A DNA stretch of 64,000 bases from Camellia lanceoleosa. Taxonomy: Eukaryota; Streptophyta; Magnoliopsida; Ericales; Theaceae. The translations under genes were made by a program, and so were the position numbers. Positions 12,336 to 24,247 of this stretch are shown here, piece by piece (within the stretch, counting starts at the first letter, position 1; each line of letters starts with the position of its first letter). The notes beneath the pieces were generated by a model. That model was not told the DNA's origin and made no database searches. It worked only from the letters and a program-made list of their open reading frames with translations. The stretch is taken from the NCBI GenBank assembly GCA_025200525.1, contig CM045761.1, positions 95,332,182 to 95,396,181 on the forward strand, given 5' to 3'.

Positions 12336-12985
12336 AATAGAGAACTTGACTTGAAATTCATCATGTGAAATTGTATCTACCTATATATGTTCTTTGCATT
12401 GCATTTGCATTGATGCGCTTAAGTCACTGTGCTTGACATCTGCTATTCTTGGACGGTTTGCCGGAGGCTTTCCCAAAAGCTTTCCAAAAGGCTGACCGGT
12501 CGTGAGCTTTGCCATGATGGGAACGCAACCCTTGGATATAAACGGCCGATGTACCGTTTTATCCTCCTTTCACTTCTTGGTGTTAGGTGTGAGAGGTATA
12601 TTAGGTAGTCTTGCTGAGGTACCCTTTTTGACAATTTGGCCTAGTTGCATATAGTAAAGCCATAGTGACTGTTCCAAACTAGGACAGGATGCTCACCTGA
12701 ATACAGGATTGCATAAAATCGCTTGATGAAACTAGGACAGGGTAACCTTACCTCTCTCGTAGAGGTGTTTTGGCTCTCTCTTAACTGGTATGTGCTTTAC
12801 AATGAAACTGTACAGGAATGTGCATATCAATTGCAAGTTGGTATTTGATTTGGGACAGAATTCAGTATGGAGTACAGTCTTGCAGCTTTGATCATGTCTG
12901 TGTTGATAACATCTTAGCTGAGGTGTTATACGATTTCTAATTGTTGCTCTTTTGCTTTATTTCATTGCCAGGTAGTTTAAAACCA
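12336..12985 (+). other. 5' leader of element A
   Basis: About 650 bases without a credible gene, between the primer-binding site and gag. It resembles 37224-37620, which follows another LTR, so it belongs to the retroelement leader. Repeated TAGGACAGG phrases (near 12681 and 12733) are visible. Confidence 0.6.
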
Positions 12986-14600
12986 TAGCTTCAGAAAGTT
13001 CGGATATCCCCCAAGTACTCTAGACTCGAGTTGAAAGACTCTGCAAAGTCGGGGATCTTGTTCGGGGACAACCCATTTTTACATCACTAACACCAGTCAC
13101 AAGGCGAAGGACGATTAGGCAGAATTCACCAATCCCAATCTTTCAACAGCCACCTCTTAGCTCACCTGTGTTCAGTCCAATCCGAGAGCGGTCATCTACT
13201 TCTATCCCAGCATGAGAACGGTTACCTATTCCAATGACACGGTATCGCCCAGCCAATATGGAGGACTTAATACTCTAGTTGCGGCAAACAATAGAGGCAC
13301 TACAACATGATGTGGCCCATCAAGCCGAGCTTATAACAAGGCTACAACAGCAGCAACCGCAATCAGCCACAGCCTCTATATCCTATGTACTCACTACAGC
13401 TATCCATGTGCCCAGTGCGACTGCTAATACTGCCACTGCTCAAGATCCACAAAATCAGGGTGTCCCGGTTTTCCAGTCCCAGTGGAACCCATCTTGGCAG
13501 AAGCTTCCAAGGCCCTGGCACATCAGACTGACGCACCGGTCAAGTTAGAGGTTGACCCAACTGCACTCAAGGTCAACAAACTGGAGAAATTGTTCAAAAG
13601 AGCGCAAGAGGTTAATTCCATTCCAGACATAGAGGATGGATACACTAATTCTGTGATTATATATTGCCAGATCGATTTAAAATGCTACACATTGATTGCT
13701 TTGACAGATCCGAGGATCCGATAGTTCACTTATGACTATTTTTACATATCTTGCGGCCGATGGGCTTAACTAGACTGCAAAAGTTGTCTCTCTTTGGTCG
13801 CACCATGTTGGGTATAGCGCCCATTTGGTATGCTAAGTTGAAAGATTCCGTCAAACAGAATTGGAAGGAGATGGCCAAAGCCTTCATTGCTCAGTATTCT
13901 TATAACACACAGATCAAGGTCACAACTCGTGATCTCGAGACAACACGTCAAGAGCCAAAGGAGGGTTTCTCTGAGTTTGTGACAAGGTGGAGGGCTAATG
14001 CCTCGATGATGACCACTTGACCTTTGGAGAAGGATTAGACAAGGGTGGTTGTCCGGAATCTGCATGGCAAGTTGCTGCAGAAGATGATTGTTTTACCTCT
14101 ATTTACATTCATAGTGCTCCATGAAATGGAGTTTCAAATTAAGGATACTATGAAACAGGGACTTATTACTGAGAAGAAGAAGCTGGCCAAGAGGCCATTT
14201 GTTCGCAGTTTCAATGCTGCTAGTGGTAGCACAGCTGCGAGGCCATCGGATGTAAGTGCTGTCACCACAACCAAGACTACTGACCTCTTCGCCAATACAG
14301 GCCCACAAACATCATCCAACTCTACTCGACCTCAAAGGACTTTCAACCAACTATGTATGACCCTGTCCAAAGTCATGCATGTGTTGATAAAAAAAGGGCA
14401 CCTAAAACCCTTAGAACCTCGCTTCTTGATCCTCTTCTATCCAAGCACAACCCTACAAAGTATTGTGCTTTTCACCAGCAGCATGGTCATGACACTGACC
14501 AGTGCTTCCATTTAAGTCATGAGATTTAGGATCTCATCAACCACAAGGTCATCACACCCCGCCCCTCATCCACCCCAAAGGCCAAATACAACTACCAACC
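12986..14600 (+). pseudogene. gag (element A), broken
   Basis: Ty3/gypsy Gag remnant, the structural protein that packages the element's RNA in the cytoplasm. It reads in several frames: a Gln-rich N-terminal segment (13279-13548), a middle part with ALKVNKLEKLFKRAQEV (13560-13610), the retrotransposon Gag core with W-x-A-K-L, MAKAFIAQY and EFVTRWRANASMM (13751-14020), and a zinc knuckle CAFHQQHGHDTDQC near 14460-14505 in a shifted frame. Several frameshifts and stops interrupt it. It follows the leader and precedes the protease part of the same polyprotein, as in other Tat elements. Family assignment is firm; function is lost. Confidence 0.85.
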
Positions 14601-15695
14601 CATTGCCAATCCACAATTAAGTCCCCCTTCCCCCGAAATCTCCATCTCATCCACATACTGCCTGTCTCCTATGACCCCAGCATATATATTACCCCCTCCC
14701 GCTTACCAAAACCAATGTTGTTCATTCCTAAAGGTGTAGATTTGTGCAGGATGGACATGTTCAAACCTTAACCCAAGCATGTAGTGATGATACTTGCAAT
14801 GGAAAGGAGGTCGATCTCAAAAGAAGGTACTAGTCTATTATCAGCGTGTCCTAGGGACTTATCTGAGAAGGTGTATGACCAAAGTTACTATATTGTGCTA
14901 ACAAGTCAAATCAAGCCTAAATTGGTGTTACCAATTGTGGCAAACATCAATGTGGTTAAAGGAGACAGCCTGAACTAGGGTTGGATGATCTGGCAAACCT
15001 CGAGGAGGATTTGATTAACATGTAGTTCTTCGATGAGCAGGATCAAGGAGATGTATAGATTTGGTGGTTCGACTTGAACGGATCAACTGATAATACCGGA
15101 TGACTGAGTGATGACCCAGACAAGGAAGAAGAAATTGCAATGAAACTAGAGGGAAAGGAAGTAGAGGTAGCTACAATAGCCGGAAAGGCTGATGAGAAAG
15201 GAAAACTACCGGAGAGCACATGTATGGGAAACCCGACCCGAGAAATGGGTGTTATGAAAATTGTAGATACCAAACGGGAAGCTACACTAAGACAGTTTGA
15301 GAGAGAAAGACTTGAAGACAAAACCACAACTGTCTATCACCCTGAGGGGAACACTTGAATTGTAAAAATGATTTAAGTAGAGCCCGACGACTGCTTATCG
15401 ACAATTGACGGTGAGTGTTGGGATGACAATGATATGCATCTAGCCTATACTGATGAAAGCTGGGGAGGTTGAATCCCGGATAATACATGGTACGTTGAGG
15501 AAATAGACCATCTTACTTGTAGTGGATGGTATTTTAAGTCGCCACACCTAGATCAAACGGAGGCATTTGGAAAGGACCGGGAGGTTAAGAAACAGAAAGA
15601 GAAGCAGTTGGAAGAGGACTGAGTTTTGAAACAGCTCAAGAAAATCCAAGCGGATATCTCCATCTGGGGACTCCTCATGGCCTCACGGGTGCACC
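14601..15695 (+). pseudogene. Gag-protease linker (element A)
   Basis: Low-identity spacer of the polyprotein with short open stretches such as 14784-14978 and 15140-15358, and a conserved patch near 15500-15660 (TWYVEEIDHLT, SGWYFKSP, then a charged KEKQLEED run). The same patch, better preserved, is in the minus-strand elements at 43870-44200 and 59990-60200. No enzymatic domain is recognised. Confidence 0.65.
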
Positions 15696-16292
15696 GGTAG
15701 GTAGTGTTGTCGGCAATGGACAAGGCTAAATTGTCCATTGATGCTACTCCTGAACAACTTGTAGGCTTGGTCTTTCCGGGTGGTGCCAAACCAATGCTCA
15801 CTTTCTCTCAGGCTGCCGCTGGAAGGCTCGACCTACAACAAACCGTTGTATATATCTATGGAATGCAAGGAGAAGTGGGTACCGGTGGTGTTGGTCGACA
15901 CTGGTTCTACCATTAACATCTGTCCTTCTTACACTGTATATGAGGTTCGCCTCAAACTGGCAGACTTTATCCCCACACCTTAAGTGATACAGGCATATGA
16001 CAATACTAGCAGAGAGGTCATGGGTACAGTGAAAGTGAGAGTTCAGGTGGGCCCATTAGAGCAAGAGGTCGAGTTCCACGTCCTGGATGTACCAGTTACT
16101 GTTAACATGCTGTTAGGGAGGCCTTGGTTACATCATGTAAAGGCTGTTTCCTCCACCCTCCATCAAATGTTCAAATATCCTCATGAAGGCAGCGTAGCAG
16201 CTGTATTTGGAAAATCATCCATCCATCCACCACCAGAAGTAACCACGCCAGTGCTTGAGATCAACCATGGGGACGAAGATGTGTTCCTTTAG
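15696..16292 (+). pseudogene. Aspartic protease (element A), broken
   Basis: Retropepsin-type protease that would cut the Gag-Pol polyprotein. The active-site motif VDTGS is intact (DTGS at 15897-15908, frame of 15780-15983). A stop then separates it from 15984-16292, which carries the family's second half with LLGRPWLHHVKAVSSTLHQ. The part before the active site (MDKAKLSIDATPEQLVGLVF, 15716-15775) is also recognisable but in another frame. One frameshift and one stop break the domain. Confidence 0.85.
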
Positions 16293-17270
16293 GATTCACT
16301 CTGGTTGAGGCCCAAGTTGTGCAGACTATACTGGCCGTGAATGAAGGCATATACGTCAGCGCCCAGTCTATCTACTATATGACCAAACTGCGGCATATGT
16401 TGGGAATGAGGCTCTGAAAGAGCGGTTGAAAAGGTGTTACGACATCAGCTGAGGTGCCACACAACCCACACGCCTTTGGACTGGGTTATGTGCCCACCAA
16501 AGAGGAATGGGTAAGAAAGACGGAAGAAATGAAAGGCAAAGCCAAGGCAAAGAGAGCTGGAAAGCATTATAACCTTGTCTATATGCCAATCTGGGGGACG
16601 CTGAATGACCATTTTGTTCGAGAATGAGGGGATTTCCCTTTTTGTGGCTTTCCGGAGCCGTGGGTAAATTTCTCGAAGAAGTGGGTTCCTGGGTTTGAGA
16701 TTTTCTTTGACCATTAGTTGCCGGATAGTGATGAGGAAATGGTTGAGCCAAGCATCAAAGCTAACCGAGGCACAAACAAGGACTCAGACAGTAGCGAGGC
16801 AGAAGTAGGGCAGCACTGGCCAATCTTTTTATAGATCCCATGGCTAACCTATAGAATTTGGGGGATAACTTTACTGTCTCCATGATCAGGGAAGAACTGG
16901 GTGTGAACCCGGCTAGTGGTATTATGGACATATCAAAAGCACTATGTCTTACTTGCCAGCTGGAGAAAGGCTATCTTTCCAGCTTCGAATCGGGTGATGA
17001 GCCAGAATTTGAGTCTTCTGAGTCTGTGAGGTCGGGATCAAATTCAAGTCAGTCTAGGAGGTCTGAGTCTGGCATTCCCGAGGGTGGTAACCCGAATGCC
17101 AAAGTCCTGTCTAGGTCTTCCTTTAGCTTTTCTTTTGAGTCTGTAATCGAAAATCTAGACCTTTTGAATGAAAATGTTGCAGATTCTGTGTACTTCTCTG
17201 TGCCACTGGTTTATTGTGTTGACCAAGATTTTTAGAATTTTAATGAAAACGAAGAGGGAAAAATTCCTCT
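16293..17270 (+). pseudogene. Protease-RT linker (element A)
   Basis: Tat-type linker. A G-patch-like phrase FGLGYVPTKEEWVRK (about 16474-16518, frame with internal stops) is followed by a basic KGKAKAKRAGK stretch and by an acidic Ser-rich segment (16858-17235) ending VYFSVPLVYCVDQDF. The same order is seen in the minus-strand elements. Stops and frameshifts are frequent. Confidence 0.65.
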
Positions 17271-17274
17271 GGCT

Positions 17275-18190
17275 TTGAAAAACTTGATTAATCAAGAAGA
17301 TAAGAGGTATGCTAAACCCTGTATTGATGAAATCATTGCCATTAATGTGGGCACTGAGAAGGATCCTTGCTTGGTCCAGATCGGGTCCACGTTGTCTTCG
17401 GAGGAATGTGAGCACTTAGTCACTTTATTAAAAATTTCAAAGAGGTTTTTACGTGGTCCTACAAAAACATGCCTAGAATCGACCCTGATATCATACAGTA
17501 TCAGATCCGTCTTGACCTTGAGGCCTGACTAGTAAAGCAAAAATTGCATAGAATTCATTCGGATTGGGCGTTGAAGATCAAGGAAGTGGACACCAAACAA
17601 ATCAAGGCAAGGTTCTTGATTGTGTCTGAGTATCTGATGTGGTTGGCCAACATAGTTCCAATTTCGAAGAAAGATGGTAGGATCAGAGTTTGTGTCAACT
17701 TTAGGGATCTGAATAAGGCTAGTCCGAAGAACAACCTTCCGCTACCACATATTAATGAGTTGGTAGACTTCACCGTTGGCCATGTATTGCTTTCCTTTAT
17801 GGATGGATTTTTCAGGTATATCCAAATTATGATGGCTCCCGAGGACAGAGAGAAACCTACATTCACAACACCGTAGGGTACATACTACAACCGCGTCATG
17901 TTGTTTGGGTTGAAAAATGGAGGGGCTACCTATCAAAGGGCTACAACCACCATTTTGCATGACATGATCCACAAAGAGGTTGAAGTATATGTAGATGACC
18001 TGATTGTCAAGTCCAAAGAGCGATGAGGCCAGTACACTGCTCTGGAAAAATTCTTTCAAATGATCAAGGAATACAGGTTGAGGCTAAACCAACAAAAGTG
18101 CACCTTTGGCGTGACGGTAGGGAAAATGCTAGGGTTCCTAATTACATAGAGGGGAATTGAAATAGATCTTTCCAAGATCAAGGCCATCCT
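17275..18190 (+). pseudogene. Reverse transcriptase (element A), broken
   Basis: RNA-directed DNA polymerase of the Ty3/gypsy type. Motifs in order: NVGTEKDPCLVQIGSTLS (17343-17396), KKDGRIRVCVNFRDLN (17667-17714), LPLPHINELVD (about 17740), FMDGF with the first catalytic Asp (about 17797-17811), and YVDD at 17988-17999. A TAG at 17874-17876 replaces what is Trp in relatives, and a TGA follows YVDD at 18024-18026. The gene is inactive but its domain order is complete. Confidence 0.9.
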
Positions 18191-18720
18191 AGAAATGCCA
18201 CCACCAAGGACTGAAAATGAGGCATGCGACTTTTTGGGCAAAGTGCAATTCATAAGACGGTTTATTTCTAAATTAACCTTAGCTTGTAAACCACTATTTG
18301 GTCTCCTGAAGAAAGGAAAAAAGTTCCGATGGAACGGTCGATGCCAATTTGCCTTCGAGCAGGTCAAGAAGTACCTACAAATTTTGCCTGTGTTGTCACT
18401 GCCAGAGTCGGGGAAGCCTCTGATTCTGTATCTATCGGTCATAGATTTGACCATGGGGTGCATTTTAGCGCAAGAATCTGAGGATAGGGTAGAGAAGGCC
18501 ATCTATTACTTGAGCAAGAAGCTGCTAGACTATGAGAACCGTTATAGTCCATCGAGAAGGCTTGCTTAGCCTTAGTATGAGCTACCTGCAAGCTAAGGCA
18601 CTACTTGTTAGCTCACTCTGTAATCCTAGTTTAGAGATTAGATCCCATCAAATATCTCTTTGAGAAACCAGTGCTTATGGGAAGGCTAGCCCGTTGGTTG
18701 CTTCTCCTTTCCGAATTCGA
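18191..18720 (+). pseudogene. RNase H (element A), broken
   Basis: The connection and classical RNase H region follow RT directly: ILEMPPPRTENEACDFLGK (about 18188-18245), GKPLILYLS, MGCILAQESEDRVEKAIYYL and LSKKLLDYENRYSP (to about 18550), then a stop at 18567-18569. Ty3-type RNase H removes the RNA strand after reverse transcription. Confidence 0.8.
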
Positions 18721-18829
18721 TCTCAAATATGTTACCCGCAAGTCGGTCAAAGGAAGAGCTGTAGCAAAATTCCTGGTAGACCACCCTGTAGAGGGAGATG
18801 AGGTAGTGGAATGCCTGTTTCCAGATGAA

Positions 18830-19130
18830 GACATTCTGCATGTTAAAAAAGAAACATGGGTGATGTACTTTCACGGAGCGTCCAATCAGTATGGTTATGG
18901 GATCGGTATGTTGCTGATAGCACCCGATGATTCCCATATACCCTTAAGCTTTCAAACACTAGTTCAAAGTATTCAACAACAAAACAGAGTATGAGGCGTG
19001 TATTGCTGGTTTGGAAGCCGCCCTGAAACTAGGGGCAATACGGTTGGACGTCATCGGAGCACTAGAAACTCTATCTTTTATAGTGGACATCTCGTTGGAA
19101 GTGAAGATGCGTCTTATCATTATTGAATAG
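18830..19130 (+). pseudogene. Additional RNase H (aRH) domain, element A
   Basis: Second RNase H-like domain, a hallmark of the Tat lineage (known from the literature as an archaeal-type aRNH). Visible: WVMYFHGASNQYGYGIGMLL then PDDSHIPL, and after a frameshift the NEAEYEAC-like stretch near 18985 and GLEAALKLGAIRLDVIG. The first catalytic Asp of the family (MYFDGAS, intact in the minus-strand copy near 56835) reads His here. Frameshifted and inactive. Confidence 0.8.
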
Positions 19131-20434
19131 AAGTACACATCAGCCTATGACATCGTCACCGCAATAGATGAAGTTCAAAACAAAAACCCTTGGTATTACG
19201 ATATTTGGAACTTCCTGGAAAAAGAGATGTATCAACCAGGAACAAATACCAAGGAAAAACGGGGAATATGAAGTTTCGCCATCCAGTTCATCATTTGCGG
19301 GGGTAAGCTCTACAAAAGAAGTCATCTAAGAAAGCACAAGCTATATATTAAGGAAAAGGAATCAAAGTGCCTGATGGAGGCCATCCACGGAGAGGAGTGT
19401 GGGGCGCACATGAACGGTGTGATGTTGGCTCGGAAAATCCTTAGATAAGGTTATTACTGGTCTACTATGGAGAATGATTGTATTGGTTTCGTGCAGCAAT
19501 GCCACAAATGTCAAATCCATTCCAATCGCATGAACATTCCGTCGTCGAAGCTTTACAACATGACTTCACCATAGCCATTCTCCGTCTAGGGGATAGACGT
19601 TATCGGTGCAGTCATGCCAAAGGGGTCAAACGGGCATGAGTTTATTTTGGTAGCAATCGACTACTTCACTAAGTGGGTGGAGGTCTAATCCTATTCCGTG
19701 CTAAAGGCATCACATGTGGCTAAGTTTATCAAGAATAACACCATCTGCCGATATGGGATCTCGAACGAGATTATCTCCGATAATGGTTCACATTTCAAGA
19801 AAGAGGTGTTGGATCTGCTTGAGAAGTATAATGTGGCTTTTCACAAGTCATCAATAGATAGACCATAGACTAATGGAGCCATTGAGGCGGTAAACAAAAA
19901 CATCAAGAAAATTCTGTAGAAGGTAGTGGAGACTTACAAGGACTGGCTGGAAAAACTGTCTTCTGCACTTTGGGGCTATTGGACATTAATTCAAACATCT
20001 ATAAGGGCAACCCCCTATTCTCTTATCTATGGGATGGAAGTCGTTCTACCCATCAAGATTGAAGTGCCCTCACTGTGAGTTATAGCCGAATGTCAAATAA
20101 CCGAGGCAGACTGGCAATAAAGCAGATTTGAGAAATTAATGTTGTTTGATAAGAGAAGGCTAAAGGCATTGTATCATGTCCAGGGCTACCAGTGCAGAAT
20201 CGCCAGGGCTTTTAATAAAAAGGTTAAATCCAGAAATCTCAAAAAAGGGGACATAGTGCTCAAAGACAGCCGAGCTCCCATCCACGACCCTAAGGACAAG
20301 TTCAGACCTAATTGGATTGGTCCTTACGTTATCAAATCTATCTAGTTGGGAGGGGCAATCATCCTTATGGACCTAGATGGCCTGGAGTTTTTGTAGCCGA
20401 TCAACATGGACAAGTTGAAGAAATATTACCCTTG
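19131..20434 (+). pseudogene. Integrase (element A), broken
   Basis: DDE integrase, which would insert the cDNA into the genome. The HHCC zinc domain is seen as HGEECGAH ... QQCHKC (19385-19513), then GIDVIG with the first Asp (about 19596), SDNGSHF with the second (about 19779), and GAIEAVNK with Glu (about 19884). The C-terminal part (20139-20345) carries RRLKALYHVQGYQCRIARAF and KFRPNWIGPYVIKSI, ending MDKLKKYYP and a stop at 20432-20434. Many in-frame stops (for example in P-stop-TNGA, IL-stop-KVV) fit C-to-T changes of CAG, CAA or CGA. Confidence 0.9.
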
Positions 20435-21060
20435 AGAGGCTTGCTAGGCCAAAAACCCAAAAGGGCGACCTAGGCAAAAGTTAGAGCATGAAAAATTAGA
20501 AATAAAGAAAAACTAAGCTCACAAGGTCGAAAGCCCGAAAGGGTGACTTTGGAAAAAGTTAGAGCGCAAAAGAAGAGAGTTAACACCCGAGTGAACCTGA
20601 ACCAAACTACGTAAGGCCTGATTCCTATTTTGGGATATGTAGGCAACTTCATCCTGAAGTTTGGCTGTAACCATCTCCAGCTCAACTATCTGGTTTGTCT
20701 ATGTGATCGGGCTATCTTTGTCCATTCTAGCTTGGTTGTGTTACCTTGGTTCAGCAGAAGAGCCAGTTGGAATGAAGAGCAGTAATGATGAACGTAGTTA
20801 TGAGTAGTTGTGATCTTCTGATTTGGGACTGTGCATCTTGAGGATTGATTCCGTGTGTGTCAAGTAGTGATCATTTCTAAAAATGGTTTTGAAAAGTTTT
20901 AATAAAGTTGATTTTTCTCAAAATTTTACCTTTTACAATTTAGACCATTTGAGACCAAAAGAAAATTTTTTAGTGCTCGCAACCTTAATTCCATGGATTT
21001 CAACACCAAGTACATTCTTTAATTCTCTGATTATCAAAGTTGCTTTTACATCATAAAACT
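20435..21060 (+). other. Noncoding region after pol (element A)
   Basis: No gene. Contains two near-repeats of the phrase GGGTGACTTTGG / GGGCGACCTAGG followed by AAAAGTTAGAGC. A diverged copy follows the integrase tail at 25282-25919, and a minus-strand copy lies at 54480-55136, so it is a conserved part of this element family between pol and the antisense genes. Confidence 0.6.
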
Positions 21061-21089
21061 TGAAAATAAAAGTCAAAGCAATAAAACTA

Positions 21090-22396
21090 GGGGCATATAT
21101 GAGTCAGGTGCTCTTGCATCCTTTGCTCGTGCTTGTGAAAGCCTCTGTAGCCAAAGTTGGCCCAACCTATGCCTCCTCTTTGAGCCAATCCAAGCCCTCG
21201 CCGGAAAGGCATAGCTGAAACTAGGGACAAGGGCCAGAAGATCGCTTGTTCTCTAAGCAGTGAGGTACCAAGTCAGGTTTGAAGCGCGAATTGGGAATAG
21301 AGCTGGGTATTCTACCCCCTCACTTGGACGTGTCTGATCATGTCCAGACTGGCGTCTAAACCGAAAAGGGAAGTAGAACACGCAGTGCGTAAGGCAATCA
21401 ACTGAATACCCATTTGACGAGTCATGCTGTAGCTCATTTTAGCCAAGTTAAGCCAGGGGCAATGCTAGGCTATGTCAGCTACCGATCTGTTACACATTTA
21501 GTTGCACTACCATCCCTCATTGGGAAAGTCCACTAGTCGCTGACGGAAGAAGTAAGCTCGGATTGAATATTCGGGGCAAGGGTCCACTGCTTTTAGCTTA
21601 TCGATGAGCCATATCTGGGAAAGGATAAAAAAATAAGAGAGATTAAAGAATAGAGAGATGTGCATTGAAAGAAAAGTGAAGAAAAGGGCATTGAAGAAAA
21701 AAAATAATTGAGCGTGAGTGCCAAGTGATGTGAGACTTGCCAAATAAGAAGGGTGGGAAATATTACCCGAAGAAGCAAAGGACTCCCCGTAAACTTGGCG
21801 GTCTCTCCCAGATAAAAAGCATTTAAACGCATCAGGGTCTTGGCCAGTGCCAAGCCAATACAGCTCTTACCCTCTTTTAGGCTTTGAGCCACTTCGATCA
21901 ACCGAATGCTAGCTCCACCGCAACTAGGGGGAAAAGGGAAGTGTGCAATCATACATAAACAGAGGGCATGTTGTCGAAAGCCTCGCCAAAGAAGGTCACC
22001 CTTGTCTCTGATGTCAGAAAATCGATGAATCAAGCCGGGTATATCTAGCTCCCCATCATGAGCTAAAGATCGGGCTTCGTGCAAAGTGAGTCCACACATT
22101 CGTCCCAAAGTCAAGGCATGGCCGAAACGAGGTTGAGGCATGACTTCCTTATCGCGTCGGGATTCTATCAGGGCTTGAAATTCTTTAAGAGCTAGACACA
22201 TTTCTTGTGCTTCGAAGCAGAATATATGTGTAATTGGGTTCCAACAGTGGACCGTGGTATAGAGGAACATAAAGTAAAGTGGAGTACGACTCAACAGAAA
22301 AAGCGCGTTTATGTCAAAACTTCAGAAATTTACCTTTTTCGTGCCGTCCAAAGTGGTTATCCAATCTGTGAGCTTCTCGGCAAGGAATATCTCCAT
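21090..22396 (-). pseudogene. Antisense DUF7745-like gene (element A)
   Basis: Gene on the strand opposite to gag-pol. ATG at 22396-22394 opens MEIFLAEKLTDWITTLDG; after a likely intron (donor GTAAATTT near 22334) the best-preserved exon (about 22294-21770) carries ESRRDKEVMPQPRFGHAL, MCGLTLHEARSLAHDGELD, GFRQHALCLCMIAHF, GGASIRLIEVAQSLKEGK and SCIGLALAKTLMRLNAF. A further exon begins near 21600 with DKLKAVDPCPEYSIR. This resembles DUF7745-type proteins carried by plant retroelements (recognised from memory, not searched). Function unknown. Stops and a frameshift break the 3' part. Related copies: 25940-27234, 38930-40160, 53239-54476. Confidence 0.7.
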
Positions 22397-22985
22397 TTGT
22401 AGAGAAAACAACAGCTCAAATGAGGTTCTATTGAAGAAATCATGAAAGAAGACCTTTTGTAGAGGAAAAGGCTGTGAGTGGAAGCCACCTCTCAGTCAGT
22501 GGTTGGATCATCACAAGTGGCCAGCAAGCCAGAAGTGGTGGCCGGCCGCCCACTTTTGTGGGCTAGCAATTCGACATTTTGGCTTTGTCTTGGTTTTTGT
22601 ATTTTGAGGTTTTGTTTTGAGCCTTTTGTTTTTAGTAAGTGTGAATAGTTGTGGTTAGGTGGTTTTTACTTTGTTTTCCATTTATCAAGTTATATTTTGT
22701 ATTTATGTTGTTGGTCGGCTCATTATCCAATTGAGAACATTGTTCCAATACAAGCATTCTCGGTTTCAAAAAAATCAACTCCATTTTTATTCTATGCAAA
22801 TGAGCTATTCATGACGCAAAAAATAACTCTTTTCATAAACATTGCAGGGTTGTACCCCGATCATGGTTTTTCCAAAAGGGAGTACAGGTTTTCAAAAGCA
22901 AAAGTAAAAACCTATATGAAACTATACATGTGCTTAACTACAAAATAAAAGAAACTAAGCAAAAGAGTACAAAAATCGGTGCTAG
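22397..22985. other. Spacer upstream of antisense DUF7745-like gene, with GGCC cassette
   Basis: No gene. It should hold the promoter and leader of the antisense gene. A GGCC palindromic cassette (22517-22565, containing GTGGCCGGCCGCCCAC) lies 120-170 bases upstream of the ATG. The homologous spacer in the next copy has a differently arranged cassette at 27337-27385. Confidence 0.5.
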
Positions 22986-22990
22986 TCATC

Positions 22991-23411
22991 TCAAGCTCGA
23001 GAGGCCCTCTTCGTCCTCTTCCACAAAGGGGACTCAGGGGCACTGTCTCCATCAGCGCCGCTATCATCAGAATCAGACCCTGAGCTAGAGCCAGTATCGT
23101 CATCTCCGCTCTCTGCCTTAGAGTCAGCCTTGTCGCCATCTCCACTCCTTGACCCCGAGTCAGCATCATCGTCTGCACTCTCAGACTCAAAGCGTCGGCT
23201 CACTGCCTTCTCAAAGTCACCAGTCTCAGTGTAGGCCTCACTTAACACTGGCTCCAAAAAGCTACTCTAGCCTTGAGCACCCCTGTCTCTACCTCGACCT
23301 AGGCACTTGTCTCAGCCACGTGCTAGGGCCTGTCTACCTCTCTTCCCTACTGTTGGAGGGGGTGCTGCTGGTGCTGTCGCCGCCGCTGTTGTTGGTGCCC
23401 TCAGTACGAAT
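22991..23411 (-). pseudogene. Last exon of antisense PMD gene (element A), orphaned
   Basis: C-terminal exon only. It reads Ala/Thr/Pro-rich, then LARG and GRGRDRG-like Arg/Gly repeats, then an acidic Ser/Asp tail (about 23200-23030) and a basic end KRTKRASRA before the stop at 22993-22991. It matches exon 6 of the complete copy (28221-27808). The splice acceptor seen there is mutated here, and the rest of the gene is missing because a foreign LTR piece begins near 23466. The acidic-basic tail suggests nuclear or chromatin contact, which is inference. Confidence 0.65.
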
Positions 23412-23465
23412 GGGATATGAAAAAAACAAGTATCAGCATATCAAATACAGTGTATGATTGTTGTA

Positions 23466-24247
23466 GAATGCAATATCCAGATTTGGTATTGTGGGGAACT
23501 GGTTTGGAAATACTCTTCAGATCCTGGAAGACGCCAATGATCCTCAGCTAGTCACCTGCAAAGACACAAATACTCCGGTCGGGGGTGCCGGAATTAGCAC
23601 TCCGACGGACAAGTCAGTTCTTCTACTCAAGAAAGCTTGTTGACTAAGTTTTTAGAAGTGATTCTTACATACCTTTACAAATCTGAAGCTCTTGTATTTA
23701 TATCCATTCTCTGGACCTCGGGGCCAGAGTCTACTTTTTATTTATTATTCTTTCATTTGTCCTGATATGCCTTCTCAAGTCTATTCGGCCTTAAGAACGT
23801 ATTCGGCGTCCTAGTTGAGCAGAATGGAGCCGTTCAGCTCCCGGCTCCTCGGGTATACCAGATTTCGTTCCTCTATTTATTCGGCTCCCACAATTGCCCC
23901 CTAAGCGTTCTGTCAATGATAGTTGGGTGAAATGCTTGGTTCCAATTTTCAAATACTCTGAACTGAAGTTTGGGGGTTAGACTTATCACGCGGACGTTTA
24001 ATTACTCTCCCTTTAATCGTCGTCTCAACTTCCCGCCCCTTTGTACACGCCTATTTGTTATGATTTGAAATCTGATGTCCTTTCAAATCCGTGTTCTATG
24101 ACGCTAGTTGCTGGGTTGCTCTTCGAATCGTTCTTGCAATTCTTCCATCTGTGATACTCTCTTCATTTTTGTAAGTTTTCCTCTCCCCTGCTCTGAAGCT
24201 TTTCCTAGTCTGTTTATTCCGTCGCATGCTCTTATAGTCAGTAGGTT
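23466..24247 (+). mobile_element. LTR and leader of a second gypsy family
   Basis: The phrase CGGGGGTGCCGGAATTAGCA followed by CTCCGACGGACAAGTCAG, a TATTTATAT promoter-like site (about 23695), and TATTCGGCTCCCACAATTGC mark an LTR of a family different from the surrounding Tat element. A second, truncated copy of this family sits inside the LTR at 33356-33705. It is followed by a matching gag fragment. LTR boundaries are not certain. Confidence 0.55.

Noticed and set aside
22991..23257. Acidic Ser/Asp-rich frame considered as an independent small gene
   Set aside because: It aligns with the last exon of the PMD gene at 28221-27808 and lacks its own start context.
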